A stretch of DNA of 6,244 nucleotides from Thermoplasmata archaeon. GTDB taxonomy: Archaea > Thermoplasmatota > Thermoplasmata > Thermoplasmatales > Thermoplasmataceae. Under the pieces are notes generated by a model. It was not told the origin of the DNA. It worked only from the letters and a program-made list of their open reading frames with translations, and did not search any database. Position numbers and translations under genes: made by a program. Each line of letters starts with the position of its first letter. Within the stretch, counting starts at the first letter, position 1. Shown here piece after piece: positions 4,612 through 6,244 of this stretch. The DNA lies in contig JAKBQO010000090.1 in the NCBI GenBank assembly GCA_021835185.1, positions 1-6,244 on the forward strand, written 5' to 3'.

Positions 4612-5262
4612 CTACCTGTTATTCGATAATGAAACTAACATATTTATTGGTTTCGTATTTCTTATAATTCCAGAAGCTATTAAAACTCCAGAAGCGCCCA
4701 AATCCATAGATACTTCTATATCTTTTCTGGTCTTTACCCCGGCACCAACAAGAAGTTTTGTTTTCCCATTACATGCCTTTGCTGCCTGGGCTATTATTTC
4801 CGGCTTCGCAGATGATACTGATACATTTCCTCCAATAAGCTCTGGAGGTTCATAAGCTATGTATGTGGGTTCCAGATTAGAGTATTTTTCTACTTCATGA
4901 AGATCCTCAACACACAGAACTATTTCAAAATCCAGTTTTTTTGATTTTTTAACGGTTTCCTCTATTGTTGTGCTTCCTATCCTTTTTTCGGAATGGTTCA
5001 GAAGTGATCCCTTTATACCTATGTCGATCATAGATTCCATAGAGATTGATCCGGTATACGCACCATAACTGTTTGAGTCAACGTGTTGTCCAAAAATTTT
5101 CAGTGAAGGAAATGATTTTTGCAGCCAAAGATCTGTAGGGGATATACAGTAATATAAACCATTCTGGTTCCTTATGGAATTAAAATCGTTCAAAAGTTTC
5201 TCAGAATTTTTTCCAACAGCATTGTCATAATGCTTAAAGTTGATAAATATCTCGGGTTCCAT
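4612..5262 (-). CDS. tpiA: Triosephosphate isomerase, archaeal type
   Basis: The 216-residue enzyme interconverts dihydroxyacetone phosphate and glyceraldehyde 3-phosphate in the cytoplasm, in gluconeogenesis and lower glycolysis. It is the short archaeal form (about 220 residues, against 250 in bacteria). Counting from the ATG at 5262, Asn8 and Lys10 (FINFKHY) are the substrate-binding pair, with GQHVD at 58-62 and YGAYTG at 66-71. His90 (LLNHSEKR) is the catalytic electrophile and Glu138 (AYEPPELIGG) the catalytic base. GAG at 173-175 and ASG at 196-198 form the phosphate-binding loops. A TTG at 5277 would add five residues, but a TATA box (5284-5290) lies 25 nt before the ATG, so a leaderless start at 5262 is chosen. 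It leads a two-gene unit with the membrane protein at 3942-4607 and is divergent from trpB2. All key residues are present. Confidence 0.97.
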   Translation of the reverse strand: MEPEIFINFKHYDNAVGKNSEKLLNDFNSIRNQNGLYYCISPTDLWLQKSFPSLKIFGQHVDSNSYGAYTGSISMESMIDIGIKGSLLNHSEKRIGSTTIEETVKKSKKLDFEIVLCVEDLHEVEKYSNLEPTYIAYEPPELIGGNVSVSSAKPEIIAQAAKACNGKTKLLVGAGVKTRKDIEVSMDLGASGVLIASGIIRNTKPINMLVSLSNNR

Positions 5263-5283
5263 AAGTGTATATTGCAATTAGGG

Positions 5284-5290
5284 ATATAAT
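5284..5290 (-). promoter_or_regulatory. TATA box of tpiA
   Basis: The minus strand reads ATTATAT, centred about 25 nt before the ATG at 5262. It decides between that ATG and the upstream TTG at 5277, which would lie only 10 nt from the box. Confidence 0.65.
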
Positions 5291-5331
5291 ATTATAAGAT
5301 AATTGTTATTATATTTCCACATACATACAAT

Positions 5332-5420
5332 CTATTTATAAAAAAATCCTGCCATAATCCGATGCGTAATTAGTAGTGATTTCATCGTTCCTGAATTATC
5401 ATTTTATTTGCAGGCATATT
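5332..5420. other. Middle of the tpiA-trpB2 spacer: isolated TATA-like box and nested inverted repeats
   Basis: TTTATAAA (5335-5342) is a good TATA box on either strand but serves no visible gene. To its right CCTGC (5349-5353) with GCAGG (5411-5415) and CGATG (5360-5364) with CATCG (5383-5387) form nested inverted pairs. An ATG at 5362, 24 nt from the box centre, opens only three codons. A small untranslated RNA is possible but weakly supported. Confidence 0.25.
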
Positions 5421-5472
5421 AATATACAGGTAATAATTTAAATATAAATACATTTATAATAATCAATAATGC

Positions 5473-5480
5473 TTAAATAA
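5473..5480 (+). promoter_or_regulatory. TATA-like box of trpB2
   Basis: TTAAATAA is centred about 25 nt upstream of the ATG at 5501, the spacing of a leaderless archaeal transcript. It supports that start over the in-frame ATG at 5513. Confidence 0.6.
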
Positions 5481-5489
5481 TACGTATTA
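5478..5489. promoter_or_regulatory. 12-bp palindrome in the trpB2 promoter, candidate operator
   Basis: TAATACGTATTA is a perfect palindrome overlapping the end of the TATA-like box and lying 11 nt before the ATG at 5501. A bound repressor would block assembly of the transcription complex. One such palindrome could occur by chance in a window of this size. Confidence 0.35.
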
Positions 5490-5500
5490 ATGTAGATATT

Positions 5501-6244
5501 ATGATTACAACAATGAATAAAGAAATAATGCCAGACAAATGGTACAATGTAGTTCCTGATCTTCCTGAACCATTGGCGCCGCCAAGAGATTCAAAAAATG
5601 ATATTTCATCAATAAACCTGCTCAATAAAATTTTACCTAAGGAGGTTTTAAAGCAGGAATTCACCTTCAGACGGTATGAAAAAATTCCAGATGAGGTTAT
5701 GGATCAATACGAGCAGATAGGGAGGCCCACACCTCTTGTAAGGGCACGAAACCTTGAAAAAAAACTGAACTATTCTGGAAAGATATATTATAAGTATGAG
5801 GGTGCAACAGCAACAGGTTCTCACAAGATAAACACAGCAATACCCCAGGCATATTATGCCATGAAGGAGGGTGTGAAAGGTGTGACAACTGAAACTGGTG
5901 CAGGTCAATGGGGATCGGCTACTGCACTTGCAGCCTCGCTCTATGGACTGCCAGCACAAATTTTTATGGTTAAAATAAGCTTTGAACAGAAACCTCTAAG
6001 AAAAACTGTCATGAACCTTTACAATGGAAATGTAGTTGCAAGCCCCTCTAATCTGACAGCATATGGAAGAAAGATGCTGAAAGAACATCCAGATACACCT
6101 GGAACACTGGGAATTGGCATTAGTGAAGCTGTTGAGTATGCACTTGATAATGATTATAGATACATGGTTGCAAGCGTAATGAACGTAGCACTTACACACC
6201 AGAGCGTTATAGGGCAGGAGGCAAAGAAACAGCTTGAACTGATA
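5501..6244 (+). CDS. trpB2: Tryptophan synthase beta chain, TrpB2 class, 3'-partial
   Basis: The first 248 codons are present and the frame runs off the window; family members are about 420-450 residues. TrpB is a pyridoxal-phosphate enzyme that joins indole and L-serine to make tryptophan in the cytoplasm. It belongs to the TrpB2 class. Signs are the long amino extension ([15 protein letters not shown] at 14-28), [16 protein letters not shown] (74-89), and [16 protein letters not shown] (98-113), where Lys109 binds the cofactor; TrpB1 has H-T-G-A-H-K there. [10 protein letters not shown] (131-140) carries Glu131, the catalytic glutamate. The insert around 180-225 is also usual for TrpB2. TrpB2 enzymes pair only weakly or conditionally with TrpA, and whether a trpA lies nearby cannot be seen. 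The start at 5501 is set by a TATA-like box 25 nt upstream. It is divergent from tpiA. Confidence 0.96.
   Translation, partial: MITTMNKEIMPDKWYNVVPDLPEPLAPPRDSKNDISSINLLNKILPKEVLKQEFTFRRYEKIPDEVMDQYEQIGRPTPLVRARNLEKKLNYSGKIYYKYEGATATGSHKINTAIPQAYYAMKEGVKGVTTETGAGQWGSATALAASLYGLPAQIFMVKISFEQKPLRKTVMNLYNGNVVASPSNLTAYGRKMLKEHPDTPGTLGIGISEAVEYALDNDYRYMVASVMNVALTHQSVIGQEAKKQLELI

Noticed and set aside
5263..5277. TTG start for tpiA at 5277
   Set aside because: It lies too close to the TATA box; the ATG at 5262 has the right spacing and the family's normal amino end.
5360..5400. Possible C/D box small RNA (GATG and CCTGA words)
   Set aside because: The C box is a poor match and the C'/D' pair and guide spacing are missing.
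5473..6199. Several minus-strand frames opposite trpB2
   Set aside because: The plus strand encodes an uninterrupted TrpB2 with catalytic residues; the opposite frames are Cys/Ser/His-rich shadows.
1..6244. CRISPR array, complete insertion sequence or defence system
   Set aside because: No regularly spaced repeats, no complete transposase and no nuclease or defence protein family were seen.

Overview
The window most likely comes from an archaeon of the Thermoplasmatales type (Ferroplasma/Acidiplasma/Thermoplasma relatives). The grounds are: an archaeal RNA polymerase subunit N (Rpb10), a short archaeal-type triosephosphate isomerase close to the Thermoplasma form, a TrpB2-class tryptophan synthase beta chain, an AsnC-HTH plus TRASH metal regulator, a tRNA gene without encoded CCA, and TATA-like boxes centred about 25 nt upstream of several start codons, the pattern of leaderless archaeal mRNAs. 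The species assignment is inference.

Left part (1-1902). A small multi-membrane-span protein, probably cut by the window edge, ends at 348 on the plus strand. Facing it is a minus-strand series: an Lrp/AsnC-type HTH regulator with a C-terminal TRASH domain (1363-1902), an unrecognised 121-residue protein (814-1179), a Cys/His-rich small protein ending in a SHOCT domain (507-698), and 4 nt beyond it a 32-codon ORF (404-502) that looks like the amino end of a DUF302 protein. This suggests a metal-response locus, but no copper ATPase or chaperone is visible. The regulator shares its promoter region with the divergent rpoN gene, and a 9-bp inverted repeat brackets that region. The same 9-mer recurs at 1300-1308, upstream of the unrecognised gene.

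Middle part (1996-3546). rpoN (73 residues, start fixed by a GGTGAT Shine-Dalgarno) converges with a cation diffusion facilitator gene (2289-3128) across a nearly pure A+T spacer. The CDF gene is far more A+T-rich than its neighbours. It is followed by a truncated IS256-family transposase (3265-3468) whose Shine-Dalgarno is locked in a hairpin. This block ends at the 3' side of a tRNA-Gly(TCC) gene, so it has the look of an acquired island.

Right part (3547-6244). The tRNA-Gly is followed by about 320 bases without a convincing gene, containing one good hairpin. Next is a minus-strand pair: tpiA (4612-5262) and, 4 nt later, a three-span membrane protein whose outer domain carries seven N-glycosylation sequons. 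Divergent from tpiA is a 3'-truncated trpB2 (5501-6244) with its own TATA box and a 12-bp palindrome between the box and the start. These are housekeeping functions (central carbon, tryptophan synthesis). No CRISPR array or complete mobile element is present.
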